Positions 33,645 to 45,539 of a stretch of DNA of 64,000 nucleotides are shown piece by piece (within the stretch, counting starts at the first letter, position 1; each line of letters starts with the position of its first letter). A program made the position numbers and the translations under genes. This stretch comes from Lithospermum erythrorhizon. Lineage: Eukaryota; Streptophyta; Magnoliopsida; Boraginales; Boraginaceae. The stretch spans positions 1-64,000 of the forward strand of contig JADFUC010001633.1 in assembly GCA_019722365.1 (NCBI GenBank), written 5' to 3'. The notes below the pieces were generated by a model. The model was not told the DNA's origin. It saw only the letters and a program-made list of their open reading frames with translations, and did no database searches.

Positions 33645-36078
33645 TCGCCCAGGTCGGCCGCCACAGTTAGAATCGTCCAAATCACGGAGACGAGTCACCA
33701 AATCGATGGATGACTCAATTTAAAGACCCACATGTCCTTAAAATAAACCGATAAAACAAAGATACACGAAAAAGGCCGGTTTTTAAGGAAATGATCCATC
33801 GTGGTATTTTCCACAGCACTGAACAGCAATACAATAATCTCCCATGTCCTGAAATATCAAGCAACATTACCGTTGAAAATCTCAAAATAACAACAATATA
33901 AAAATACAGAGCTACAATAAAAAACAACAAGGCTGTGAGGATACATAGCCACCCGTCGCTCAGCACTTAAGGCACAGAACACTGAGCATCCCCAAAACGT
34001 TAAAGCACCACTTGTCGACTGGCAAAAATGAAATGCCGCTAAAAGCGAATAAGGGTGTAGGCTGACTTAAGCGAATACATATCTGAGTGAAATTAGCCCC
34101 GCGCCTTTAGCGTAGTGTAATATAAGAATAGTTAAATTAAGTATAAAATAGATAGATAATAGACAATACTATACAACTTAGGCCATATTAAAAGGAAGTA
34201 TCATTAAGCGGTTGTTATCGTGCTTGCATCATAAAAGGTATTAGTACCGACATTACTATGAATCATATATTCATAGGCCCATCAAACTTCAATATGCACA
34301 TTCTAATAAGAACATCCAACGATGATAATCATGTATTTCAAGAAAACAACGACAATAATATGATTAAGTCCTGACCCTACGTATCAACCAACAATAAAAC
34401 ATCGTCTAAACAACTAGACCATCCAACTCCACAAATGCATGACACCGCTGGTGCTACTTTCTGACACAAACTAAACAACTCGATCAACTCAGCATAAATC
34501 GGTTCAACAACTAATGCGCCATCAAAATCTCGACCTCGGGGAGAAACTTATGCCCGTCGACGCAGCTTAAACAACACGCTCGTAGCGAGGTGGGGCAGCT
34601 AAACCGCTCATGAAGTACGAGGTAATACCGGATAGTACATTCAATACGTAAAGCGACCAACGGCTCATTTTATGCCACTCCGACCAACAAAAACACCTAA
34701 AACCCAAAATGAGAAAAAGCGACCCGGAAACTAACTTCATCCCTAATTCAACTCAACCTGCGTCTCAAAAGCCTATAATCGCTCAAAAATGCCACACACA
34801 ACTTGACTACTCAACCGTCCAGTCATGCACCGAACAACTCGACCATCGATCATACTCAAACAAGCGACTAAAATATATATATAAACAAGCTCACAATTAT
34901 CACCAAGTTCAACCATTTCACGAAAAAGTAATCATCTCATGAGATAAATCTTTCATAGCGTAATAAAGGCGTACCGCCTAGTGTCCAAGTGCCTTTTTCG
35001 CTTTCACGCCTAACCAAAACACCGAGAAATGGAATTACTACTTACTCTGAAAGTATTAACTCCATTTAAGAGCAGGTTAGCCTTCCACTAAACTTAGTTT
35101 TAATTTAACCTTTAACAAATTTTAGTTCAACTTTACAACCACTTTCTATGATTTAAGTTACCAATATGTCAACTTTAGGTGGGCGATTACTAAAAGCGTG
35201 TTAAAACAACTAATAAAACAACAATTCAACCACCCCGTCTCGACCATGTCGGACCCGCTGACCCGCGCTGCTTACTTAAACAAATTCTAATTGACCACAT
35301 AATCAATTTTTTCCAACTAATTTACCCATTATTAACAACCTTTATTCAAAAAAACCCAAAATAAACAAACTTTTCATCTTACAACCATAAAAATCAAACT
35401 TATACTCCAAAATAATTATATAAAAGTCCAATAACATACTTTTCCATTTACATTTTTCCTCAAAAGTCAACTTGTCTAGCAAAAGTCAACTACTCGACGT
35501 GTGCGTTTGACCCCAAGTAGAACATTATAACTACAACCACATAATCCCAAACTTGGAGTAATCTTTTATATCACCAATTTAAAAGTCACCGAAACTCAAA
35601 GTAAACTCAAGCTCAGGAAAAGTCAACTATAGTTCAAAAATAATGAGATTTGAAGATTAAAAAGCCTCTGGCTGATAATGTCGAGATAGGAAACAGATTA
35701 TGGAGCTAGATTCAACAAAGATTTCACCAAGAAAATGAAAAAGGTCAAGGTAGGGGGAGGGGAATGGGTTGGCCGAACCAAATTGGGGAAAAAGGGGGTT
35801 AGTGGGTTTGATGATGAAGATGAATAATTATGGATTGGGGGTTGGTGGACATATTTATTATATTATTATTAAGTCCCCAGGTGGGTTTCATTTATTTTAC
35901 TCTTCTCACGATTTAATTACATAATTCGAACATGAGATTATATTTCAACCCTCAAATTTATATTATCACTTGACACGATATTCTTATAATACGGCCTGGG
36001 TACTAATTAACACCCTTATGACACTCGAGCGAGCAACTAGAATAATATTATAATGATACTTATAGAGACGAGTTATTT
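33645..36078 (-). mobile_element. Solo long LTR 'f' (minus sense) nested in the 5' LTR of B
   Basis: It begins (plus strand) TCGCCCAGGTCGGCC, a decayed terminus, followed by the family block GAGACGAGTCACCAAATCGA, and ends AGTTATTT. The flanks are GATCA (33640-33644) and GATTCA (36079-36084), a likely target duplication with one inserted base. The intact counterpart in the 3' LTR of B reads TTGATCACATTATG, confirming the insertion point. Length 2434, close to LTR h (2429). Repeated AAAAGTCAAC (inverted W-box) at 35460-35630 and a GGGG-rich block at 35750-35800. Confidence 0.9.
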
Positions 36079-36371
36079 GATTCACATTATGTATATATAC
36101 GTTTGAGGTTGATATAAATCTGAGAGACTTATGAGATTAATTGTTTGGGGGAGTATTTGTATTATTCATGACTTTGAGTATGATTATATGTTTTGGATGA
36201 TGCCATTTTTAAGCGATTGTGCTACTAGTTACATACGATGGATTGATATATTATTATTATTATTATGGAGTGAAGTCTTTTAGGTTGTCATCATTCGATT
36301 GGTGACTCACGGTGTTGAGTTGATGATGATCCTAACCTCGAGGCGACCTTGACTTAGGGTGGGTCGTTATA
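36079..36371 (+). repeat. 5' LTR of B, distal part with LTR 3' end
   Basis: It resumes CATTATGTATATATACGTTT as in 47245-47265, passes a TTATTATTATTA run as in the 3' LTR, and ends GGGTGGGTCGTTATA, the family's LTR 3' end. The primer site follows five bases later. Confidence 0.9.
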
Positions 36372-36375
36372 ATTT

Positions 36376-36388
36376 TGGTATCAGTGCC
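36376..36388 (+). promoter_or_regulatory. primer binding site of element B
   Basis: TGGTATCAGTGCC, one base from the initiator-Met-tRNA site TGGTATCAGAGCC, lies just inside the LTR end. It confirms B's plus orientation. Confidence 0.85.
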
Positions 36389-36566
36389 TAGGTTTATGAT
36401 TTTTGTGGAGTCATGTGTGGTTATGTGCCCAGGTTTATGTTTTATGAGTTTTAGTTAGTTAAGGTCCATTTCAAGGAGTCTATTCGTTGAGTTGAATTGT
36501 TCTTCTTTTTTTTCGTAGATTGTTAAGGATACCGCGCCATTAGGGAGGTCGTAGAATGTCGGTGCT
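36389..36566 (+). other. Leader and first codons of B gag
   Basis: About 140 bases of leader are followed at 36529 by ATA CCG CGC CAT TAG GGA GGT CGT AGA ATG, recognisable as chromovirus 'MPPRR..RRM' with a mutated start codon and a stop. Gag is then interrupted by LTR g and resumes at 39081. Confidence 0.6.
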
Positions 36567-39080
36567 TGTAATAACCGTTACAAAAAAAAAAATTAATTTT
36601 CGATCGTGGTGGGACCCGGTGATAGTATAAATAATTTCGATAATATTATTTGTGATTATTTGAGCGAATTACATTTATAATTTAGTAGAATAACGGGGCA
36701 ATTGGAATTAAGTTACGTCGTTAGGTTGTCCGATAACTCGATTATTCGTTTCAGATGCGGTTTTAAATTGACTTAAGGATTAAGTAACTAAATTTCAGCT
36801 CATATCGTCTTTATTCACTCAAAATATCACAAATTTTCTTCATCTTCTTTTCTTACGTTTGGGCGAGACCTGGAGCAAAATAAAAAAATTTCTTCAGTCT
36901 TCACTTTCTTGGTGCGTATAAACATCCCTCGAAGTCGATTGTTAAGGTGTCCCAACATCTTTCCCTCGATTCGAGGTAAGAAAGTAGGATTTTAGTTGAT
37001 TTTTTAGTGTTAGTTTTGAGGTTGACTTCGGTTGACTTTTTTTCCATAATTCAATTTTATGATGAATCTTAGTTAGTTATGAGTTACATGGCGTATATAG
37101 TGATGAATTCATATGATTTAGAAATTAGTTTGAGGATGTTATGGTCGAGTTGAGTTTTCTAGGTTTCGGTTGACTTTTGGGGTGATATTTTTATAAGACT
37201 TTAAATGTAGGGAGTTTAATTGGGACCTTATTGTAGTTTTGTGATGTTAAAATTGGTTATTTAAAATTAGATTCAAGGGAGTTAGGTTGAAAAAGTGTTA
37301 ATTCCAAGTTGAGTTGTAATTGATATTTTTGGAGTATAGGTTGTTAGTTAGGGACACCAGCGATTAACTAGAGCGACTTATAAGTTGATTTGTAATGATA
37401 AAGTAATAAGATGAAATTTTAGCGAGGATCGATTTGGTTGTGTCCGATGGGATTATAATTAGATAGTTTACCCGTCATGTTAGACCCGTTTAGAAATCAT
37501 TCGATTAGAGTTGGTAATGTTTATTTCTAGAGCGTAATTCTTGGTATTAGTTCACGAGTATCACTGCGGGTGTTGTTAGGCCTTGACCGCGGGAAGGGGC
37601 ACGTTATCGCGTTCTTAGGTAGGGACTTTTGTGATAGCTAGTAGAGGTCGATTACTTATCTCATGAATTGTTACTTTCACGTACTTACCTTACATTGTAT
37701 GAACATGTTATTGTGTTATGATTATGTGAGAATGATGTCACGTGTCATGGTGTTATGATTACGTGAGAATGATATGATTATGTGATTATAATACGTAGCG
37801 TTGAAGATTGCTTGAGCTAAGTAATAGCTTCTTGGCTCTGACTTATATTCATTTACGTAGCTGTATCGACAGCATTGTATTCTGTGGCCTTGTCGGCATA
37901 TGTATTTTGTCTTGTCGGCGGTGTGTTAACTTGATTGTGAGATGTTTAGGCGTGTGCTTAGATATTTCAGTACAAGTAGATGGTTGTTGAAGGTGATGGT
38001 TAGAGTTATGTATGTCTTTGAGGTGGAAAAAGCTTGATGATATTTGGATATGACCACCCCAAGTGGGATGGTTATGGGTTAGGTGGCTCTTTAAGAGCGT
38101 TGTTTTATCAACTTTATACATGGTATAAAGGCGTTGTGTATCGGCTTTATCACGTCGGTATAAGGCGTTGTGTATCAGCTTTTATACGTCGGTATAAGAG
38201 GCGTTGTTTATGACTTTATACTTGATATAGGCGTTAATTATCGGCTTTATACTTGTTATAGGCGTTGTAGATTGATAGGTTGAGCTTATGTGCATCGAGG
38301 ATTAGAATCGGATGGTATCTAGTTGATAGTGATTGATGACTAGAAGTATAGTTTTGTTGGGTCTCATGTTGTAATTTCATGGTTTGGTGTGATTTTATTC
38401 GGTGAGTTGTATTCATTATTGAGACCACATATTCTATGTTATACCATGTGATGTATGAGAGTTTACTTTGTAAGTATAAATATGGTCTTCTTCCAGGTAG
38501 TCCCGGTTATATATCTATATATACAGCGTATTTGACTCTATGTTAATTTGTTATTAATAGAGTAGGCGTATGGTTTAAGTTTCACCCATTTGTTAAGATT
38601 CACTAAACCGGCTTACACCTTACGTTTGGGCATTTCGTTGCGGAGTTGTGAACTGACTGGATTGAGCCGAGGAAGGCTGAGAGTTATTCAGTGGCTAGGT
38701 GAGCGTCGAAGTGGCGAGAGGATCACTGTGATCGATTTTGATGTGTTGTGCAAATATTTTTTTATTGTTGTACTTTATTTTTCCAACTTTAGCCTTGGCG
38801 GTTGTCATTTGTATTAGTCACAGTACTTACTATCTTTTGTAGCCTTGCCGGCATTACTTTCTTTGAGATATGTTGTATATATATATAGGTTGGTTGGTTA
38901 GATATCAGCTGATGGATTGTAAATTTTAAAAATTTGTGATTATTTGGAAATATTATATGTAATCTTATTTTTTGAAGGAAGCTTGAGTAGTTTTTAAGCG
39001 AATTAAGTCCATCGGTTTAGTGATTAGGTTATAATGACTCTCGCGCCTCAGGCGGCCGACACAGGGGCGGGTCGTTACGA
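36567..39080 (+). mobile_element. Solo long LTR 'g' (plus sense) inserted at the gag start of B
   Basis: It starts TGTAATAACCGTTAC and ends GGGGCGGGTCGTTACGA, matching the family termini. It is collinear with LTR e (28812-31437). Five stem-loop units lie at 38105-38272, for example CTTTATAC-ATG-GTATAAAG. W-box clusters (GGTTGACTTCGGTTGAC) are at about 37020-37040. B's leader lies left and its gag right, so this is an insertion. No matching target duplication was seen (GTGCT left, TGATA right), so end decay or ectopic recombination is possible. Confidence 0.8.
38105..38272 (+). repeat. Stem-loop array in LTR g
   Basis: Five units of about 33-36 bases end GGCGTTG(T) and contain an inverted pair around a 3-5 base loop: CTTTATAC/GTATAAAG at 38112, then TTATCACGTCGGTATAA, TTATACGTCGGTATAA, TTATACTTGATATA and TTATACTTGTTATA. 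It is homologous to the array in LTR e but amplified separately, with a shorter unit. Confidence 0.85.
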
Positions 39081-40040
39081 TGATAGCAGGGAGACCACAT
39101 GCAAGTGGTAGGAGCTGAAGAGGCTAATGTTCCGCCAGTCGGTGTAAGTATTAATCAACCTGATGTTGCTAGTAGTGTGCAAGGAAATAGTGGTTCAGGT
39201 TCACAACATGTATCTACGCCAGTGAATCCGGTGGAACCAAATCAGCGTACCGTGAATCAACCCACGAAACTACGATGGGTGCACCACCTCTTATAGAACG
39301 AAATGCCGAGTTACAAAGTAAGATGTTTGATCGTTTCTTGAAGAGAGATCCACCAAAATTTTCTGAAGCAGAATCTCCAATTCAAGCACTTGAATTTATC
39401 AAAGATTTGGAATCCATATTTGAACCTATGGGTATTGAGGGTGAGTTGAGATGGAAGTTTGCAGTTTATCAATTTCATGGGGAAGCACGTGACTGGTGGG
39501 GAAATATTTGTCCTACTTTAACTACTGGTGAACAGGGTCCGTTGACTTGGGAGCGTTTTGTGAAAATATTTACTGAGAATTTTTGTCTGAGTACCCATAT
39601 GCAAACTTTGGAGCGAGAACTGATATAGTTAAATCAAGGTGGTCGGACAATTGAGTAGTATGCAAAGGCGTTTAATAGACTTCATCGTTTGTTTACAATG
39701 TACATATCGGTGAGTAGAAAAAAGATTATGCGATTTCATCATGGAATGGCCTTTGGAGGTCGATCTCGGTTGTCATTAATGACTTTTTCAAGTGTTAATG
39801 AGTTGAAAAATGATGCATTACAAGTAGAAAAGGAACAGGTTGAATTTCATGATCGTAGAGATAATAAAGGGAAACGATATATATACACCACGATTGTCCC
39901 CGGTCTCGGTGCTAGTAGTAGCTTCGTTACTTTCGAGACCCGATGCAATCTGTTAGAGGTGGAATTTCAAGGTGGACGTGGTGGGCCGGTTCAGGCCGAG
40001 AAAATCGAGGGCGTGGAGGTGGGAGGTAGTCGGGGGTAAT
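39081..40040 (+). pseudogene. Chromovirus B gag
   Basis: The frame 39099-39296 gives an N-terminal stretch rich in N, Q, V and S (VVGAEEANVPPVGVSINQPD). The frame 39275-39628 is the capsid: FDRFLKRDPPKFSEAESPIQ, ALEFIKDLESIFEPMG, FAVYQFHGEARDWWGNICP, GPLTWERFVKIFTENF. This matches Retrotrans_gag (PPxFxGxxDPxxAxxWLxxxExIF...AxxWWxxxxxxxxxxTWxxFxxxFxxxF). A TAG at 39626 stops it, but similar sequence continues (LNQGGRTIE, stop, YAKAFNRLHRLF). A zinc knuckle is not visible; the stretch to 40040 is Gly/Arg-rich. Gag packages the element's RNA. Confidence 0.85.
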
Positions 40041-40420
40041 GTGAGTGCTGGACGTGGGCGGATATTCACAGTTACCCAGGAGGAAGCTCAAAATTCACCC
40101 AAAGTTGTTACAGGTACCTTATCTTTATTTGGGAAAGAAGTTAAAGTTTTATTTGATTCTGGAGCAACGCATTCCTTTGTCTCCACAAGTTTTTCACATC
40201 ATATTCCTCTATCTCGAGAAATTCTTTCCTTTCCCACTTTGTGTTTGATATTCTGTAGGAAAGTACGTTACGATTTACGAAATACTTAGAAATTGTCCTT
40301 TAGTATAGAAATCATAAATTTGATGTGGATTTACTTTCGTTTGAAATAATGGACTTTAATATTTAGGGTATGGATTAGTTGGAAAAACATCATGCCATGA
40401 TTGATTACCATAAATGAGGA
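40041..40420 (+). pseudogene. Chromovirus B aspartic protease
   Basis: The frame reads GRIFTVTQEEAQNSPKVVTG, TLSLFGKEVKVLFDSGATHS, FVSTSF: the complete active-site region with D-S-G intact (DSGATHSFVS). After a shift FEIMDFNI and KHHAMIDYH correspond to the protease end (MxxFDxILGMDWLxxHxAxIDCxxK). The frame breaks at about 40290 and no full domain can be made. Confidence 0.85.
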
Positions 40421-40599
40421 GATCGTGATTTCTAGTCAGAACTTTTTGAGGCCATTTTCTTGGCGATCGAAAATACTTCCTTCTTGCCTTATTTCTTAGT
40501 AGTGGTATATAAGATTTTTAAAAGAAGGGATATCTTGGTTATCTTGCTCATGTGTTTGACATGGTTAAAGCGAAGTGAAAGCGGAGGATGTTCATATTT

Positions 40600-41090
40600 T
40601 AGAGAGTATGCCGGCGTGTTTCTGAAGAGTGCCTAGTATTCTCCCGAGGCGAGAAGTTAGATTTAAGATCGATATAATTCGTTGCTTCTCCAATCTCTAT
40701 GGACCCATCGAATGGCTCTGCCGAGGTGAAGGGTGGCTTTCAATTCTGAGGATTGCTAGATAAGGGGTTCCATTCGACCTAGCATTCTCCTTGGGATCTT
40801 TCTGTGTTAAAAGAAAGATGGAACTACGAGGCTTTCCATTTGACCTAGCATTTCTCCTTGGGGTCCTGGGATAATTTGTAGTGGTGCTCATTGATGATAT
40901 TTTGGTGTATTCGCATAGTCAAGAAGAACATGAGGAGCATTCTGAATTAATTTCGGAGGAACTTTAAAGGCGGAATCAGTGTGCTAGTGTGAGTTGGAAA
41001 GTGCAATTTTTGGGACATGAGGAAGTGAAAAGTTTTTAAGGTTTAGGCTGAAAGGATCTTATGGGCGGCTTCATAAAGGAACACCGCCAG
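40600..41090 (+). pseudogene. Chromovirus B reverse transcriptase, internally deleted
   Basis: Broken frames give LPRGEKLDLRSI, ISMDP, LDKGF, SPWD at the N-terminal side, then VVLIDDILVYSHSQEEHEEH (catalytic DD box, 40877-40936) and VQFLGHE (the FLGHxVS block). In an intact chromovirus RT about 100 residues separate the SPWGAP and IDDIL blocks; here only about 40 remain. A direct repeat, CCATTCGACCTAGCATTCTC (40769) and CCATTTGACCTAGCATTTCT (40838), spans the gap. Core fingers and palm are missing. Confidence 0.8.
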
Positions 41091-41517
41091 GATTCTTGCT
41101 GACACCATTGAGCTCAATGACTCGGGAAGGGGTGTATCATTTGTGTGGAGTGATGATTGTGAGGCATTGTTTTTAATGTATTAAAGCAAAAAGCTAACTT
41201 CAACTCAATTCTAACTCTTTCCGTCAGATTGAGAGAGGGTTCACATCGTTGGCAGTGATGCCTACCGTGAGTTTGGGGTGTATTCTAATGTAGAATGGTG
41301 GTGGCGACTTATGCGTCATGATAATTGAAGAACCATGAGGCATTATCCAACACATGATGGGGTGGGCGCTGTGTCTTTCTTGCTTAAGATTTGAGCATTA
41401 CTTGTATGGGATATGTCAAATTTTAAGGATCATAGAGCTTGAAATATGTGCCTACACAAAAAGATTTGAATTTCCGGCAGAGGAGATGGATGGGTGCTCG
41501 GTGATTATGATTGTTCT
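41091..41517 (+). pseudogene. Chromovirus B RNase H
   Basis: Frames give LTPLSSMTRE, VSFVWSDDCEALF, then GCILM, an IIQHMMGWALC stretch (from YPTHDLELAAV), FEHYLYGI, then YTKRFEF (another frame: YTQKDLNLRQRRWM), ending DYDC at 41501-41517. The catalytic residues are not all legible. The next codon is interrupted by LTR h, preceded by GTTCT. Confidence 0.8.
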
Positions 41518-43946
41518 TGTAACGACCCGCCCATTAAACTTCACAGTTGGATCAATCAACTTATACACGAGTCACCGTCGTGGATAATAACATAAAAAGA
41601 TTTCATTTGACATTAATAATAATAAAAATACCCTTTTGTCCATCGTGGTGAACTAACAACATATACAATAAAACAACGAACAACATAATACAAATTCACC
41701 ATACTTATACAACTCAAAGATACACAAGAATCCGAGAAATACAACATAGGCAAGAGTATGACAACCGGACCACCAGTGAAATCTGATACCCAAGTAAGTC
41801 TAACAATATACAAATTTACAACACAAGGGAAATGACTGATGAGGATTTCCTATGCCACCACCGCCTAAATACGATATTTAAATAAAGCCTGCTCGATGCG
41901 GCTTCTCAGCCGACCTCAGCAATCAACCTCTTAGAACCTAGGCATAAAAACGCCCGCCCTTAGAAAAGTCATTTATTAAGCGAGTGAATACAGCTCACCA
42001 CAGACTTGATCTTTTCATATACATATTCCTTATATAAATAACATATGCTTATACATCAACCCGCCACACAATGAATATGATCCACCCGCTCACATAGAAT
42101 CCTCTTATACGATGTTACATAATACTATACCCCGCATGAGCTTATAATCATAAATAACTTTCATATTAATTTCAAGGGAAAGCAGTTCGGCTTGCAAAGC
42201 GTCAAATCGAGGAATCACCTCCAAATAATACACACATGAGAATCCACCTCCAAATAGCCACACATGATCACCTCCAGAAATAATACACGTAGAGAATCCT
42301 CCAAATAATACACATATAGAGGAATCCGCCTCGCCAATCGAGATGAGGCCTCACTTTCAGTATCCCGGCCGAGCTCACGCCTCGATGCATATCACCAAAC
42401 CTCCGAATCACGAGGGGCAACCCACAATATCGCGCATGACAAACCTCCCGGTCGAGTCACCGCGACTCCCACAAGTAACACACAAAGCAATCAAGCGCAT
42501 CGGCTGACCCCGCGCGACTACTGCGGCCACACAAAATCTCATAACATGAATCATATTCTAAGCCCATGATATAAATCATAATCACTAATATCTCATTAGA
42601 TGAATCATAGTCTCAATTATCTCATAATATAACTCAGAATCTCAATTATTTCATCATATGAATCTTAAATCAAAAGTTTACATAGTATCAATCATAATCA
42701 CCTGATACACATATCGAGAATAATCGAGATATCACAGCGTAATATATGAAAGGTCTCCATCATTGAGATTTGATGCTCGAGCCCAAAAGCGTGAAAAAGC
42801 AAAGCTACAGGCAGTCACCGTGCTAGATCGAGACTCAACTCAAGAAATTATACATTATAACCGTTTTGTAGCTGTAGCATCTATATAAGCCAGTGGTATG
42901 TACCACGTCTCACCGATTCAAATTTACAACCCTTAGCAATCATCCCTATCCACTGGATTAGGTATACACTTTTAATATTTACTTGTAACTACGTGCAATC
43001 GCCAACCGTAAAATCTCAATATTAGGTCGCCGGCACTTGTGCAAAGCATGTGCTTTAGCTTGCATTCTAATCAATCCAACAATCAATTGACAACTAATTA
43101 ATCCATTAAATACAACCACCAATTCAAGCTAAATGCTATCTGAACTTTCCCCAAACTTTCATTGATCTACACTATCCATATCAATTAATAATTCTATACA
43201 AAAGCAACTATATTAAAGTCCCTACAACACTCATATTACAATTTAAAGTTCATTTAAGAAAAGTCAATAAAAGTCAACCTCAACTCCACACACCACTTTC
43301 TAACCCCAAATAATCACTCAAAATCACCGCTAATCCCCATCACCGATACTCGGATAACATTTATGCATAATAAATTCAAGATCTAAAGTCAACAAAAATC
43401 CATAAAAGTCAACTCTTTAAAACTCAAGAAATATCTCAAAAGATTTGATCTTTCTTTTTCCAAGATATGAGGATGATGGAGAAAATCCATAGCTTTGTTG
43501 CTTGAATTTAGGCGACAATGATGAAAAGAAATGGAAAAAAAAAAATCAAAGGGAAATGGAGAGAATTTCGGCCATGGAGGGGGAGAAAGAAGGTTTTGGA
43601 TGAGGATGGAGATAGTGGTGGTAGGTGGGATATTTAGAGGGGAAGAAATTTAAGTTCCGTTTGGTTTTAGGTTAATTTTACACCTTCCGCTGCTTAAATC
43701 TCAACGAAACCGATTTCCATTGTTTTATTCCCGAGGCATATATTCTTACTCGTCTAATGCTAAATCTCGATATATTGAATATTGTTCCAAAATTATTTAT
43801 CTTATCTCGGGTCCGCTGAGCCAGTATACACTGACCAGGCCACGTTTGTTGAATTCTCCCTTTCCTGACTTGAAATTTTGTTCACCCCGAAATACTCACC
43901 GAAACGCATACTATCGGCATGTATTGGTAAGGAATTAGGTTATTCG
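41518..43946 (-). mobile_element. Solo long LTR 'h' (minus sense) with perfect 5-bp target duplication
   Basis: The plus-strand left end is TGTAACGACCCGCC and the right end GGTTATTCG (inverted CGAATAACC from TGAAATAACC). It is flanked by GTTCT at 41513-41517 and 43947-43951. The pol frame of B resumes in register after the second GTTCT (DYDC-S before, IEY after). Length 2429. Inside: tandem AATCCNCCTCCAAATAATACA units at 42215-42335, AAAAGTCAAC clusters at 43258-43420, and a GA/GGGG-rich block at 43545-43600. Type 2, like LTRs c and i. Confidence 0.95.
42215..42335. repeat. About 30-bp tandem repeats in LTR h
   Basis: Four to five imperfect units contain GAGGAATC(A/C)(A/G)CCTCC and AAATAATACACA(T/C)AT. 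Homologous arrays occur in LTR i (50325-50445) and LTR c (14365-14490). On the sense strand GAGG-N5/6-CCTC can form small hairpins. Confidence 0.85.
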
Positions 43947-43951
43947 GTTCT

Positions 43952-45530
43952 ATTGAATATCGTCGGGTAAATCCAGTGTAGTTCTTGTCATTAAGTATTA
44001 AAGAAAAACTTTACGCCTTACAATTATCGGTCGAACCAATGGTGGCGAAAAGAATTGGTGTTAATTTTGGGTTAGGTGAATGGAGATCTTTTGGCACAAA
44101 TAAAGTTAGGCAGTCTTGCTTGATCGAATCTTAGAGTCACAACAAAAAGATGAAAAGCTACAAAAGATAATGGAGGAAGTAAAGAATGGGAGAAGATCAG
44201 ATTTTGCAATCAAAGATGATGGAATGCTTACAATGTATGGCAGAATATTTTTACCCTACTCTGATGAATTGAAGAGAGAAATTCTGGAAGAAGCCCGTAA
44301 TACACCCCGTATAGCGTCCATGCTTGGTAGTACTAAGATGTATCATGACGAGAACATCCCTATTGGTGGCCAAAAATGAAAAGGGAGATTCTTTGAATTT
44401 GTAGCGAAATGTTTGACTTGTCCAACGAGGTAAAATTGAACATAGACATCCGGCGTAGTTCTGACCCCTTCAGTTCTGGTGGGCGTGGGAGCGGTTACCA
44501 TGGATTTTGTTTCGGGCTACCAAAACATTTAAGAGGAGCGATGATATTTGGGTGATAGTTGTCGCTTTCGAGTCGGCTCATTTTATTCCAATAAGATGGA
44601 CCTATGGTCGAGCAGTTAGCAAATTTATATGTTCATCAGTTATGCGACTTCATGCAGGTACATTAACACCGTTAATGTCGGTCCGAGATGCTAGATTCCT
44701 TCCTGCCGGTTTTTGGAAAGGTTTTCAAGAAGCGATGGGTTCGAGGGTCAATCTGAGTACTTCATTTCACCCCCAATCAGACGGGCAGTCAGAAAGAACT
44801 ATTCAAACACTAGAAGATATGTTGCGTGCTTGTGTATTAGATTTTTCTGGTCATTGGGATGATGAATTACCAAAGATGGAGTTTACTTACAATAATAGTT
44901 TCCATGGCAATATCGAAATGTCACCTTTTAGGCTTCTTTGTAAGGAGAAGATGTCGAACTCCAGTGTGTTGGAATGAAGTAGGAGATAGGAAAATATAAT
45001 GGTTGAGCTAGTAGAAAAATGTAGAAGAATAAAACTAATGTGACACTTAAGAGCGACGCAAAGGCAGACAAAAGAAATATGCTGATCATGGTCGGATAGA
45101 CTTGAGTTTTGAAGTTGGTTATAAAGTATTTTCTTGATTTCTCCTTGAAGGAATGTTTTAAAGATTTGGCAAGTGAAAATTTAGGCCACGATATATTGGA
45201 CCATATGAGATTAGCTGCTTTAAGTTGGATCGGTGGCGTATCGTATAGAAACACACCTCCTGAACTCCATGAATTCATAATGTTTTCCATGTATCTTGTC
45301 TTGAAAATATATTCACGATGAATCTCACATTCTAGAGTCGAATTGAACTTAAAGAAGATATCACATATGAGAACAACCATTAAAAATCTTAGATCGAAGA
45401 GAAGATATTACACTTAATAAGGTTATTTCTAGGTAAAGTGTTATGCGTAATCAGCATAGAGAAATTTACTTGGGAAGAGAGAAGGTGTTAGATTTGTATC
45501 CATCTCTTTAGCGATGAAGGTTAGTAGTGT
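43952..45530 (+). pseudogene. Chromovirus B integrase and chromodomain
   Basis: Frame 44116-44379: LDRILESQQKDEKLQKIMEE, GRIFLPYSDELKREILEEAR, then a broken HHCC finger with AKCLTC. Frame 44507-44977: VAFESAHFIPIRWTY (core), RDARFLPAGFWKGFQEAMGS, NLSTSFHPQSDGQSERTIQT, LEDMLRACVLDFSGHWDDEL, KMEFTYNNSF. The Asp of RDARF and Glu of SERTIQ are kept. After shifts, ELHEFIMFSMYL (from IHNVFHVS) and LRSKREDITLNKVIS at about 45390-45425 (ILDRRExxLRNKxIPLVKV) mark the chromodomain that defines chromoviruses. Not translatable as one protein. Confidence 0.9.
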
Positions 45531-45539
45531 GTATGTTTA

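Noticed and set aside
42215..42335. Regularly spaced about 30-bp repeats, superficially CRISPR-like
   Set aside because: Units are imperfect, contiguous, lack unique spacers, occur at the same place in three LTRs, and the DNA is plant nuclear.
44928..45380. 150-residue minus open frame with hydrophobic stretches, possible membrane protein
   Set aside because: Antisense to the integrase/chromodomain of element B, whose motifs are clear on the plus strand.
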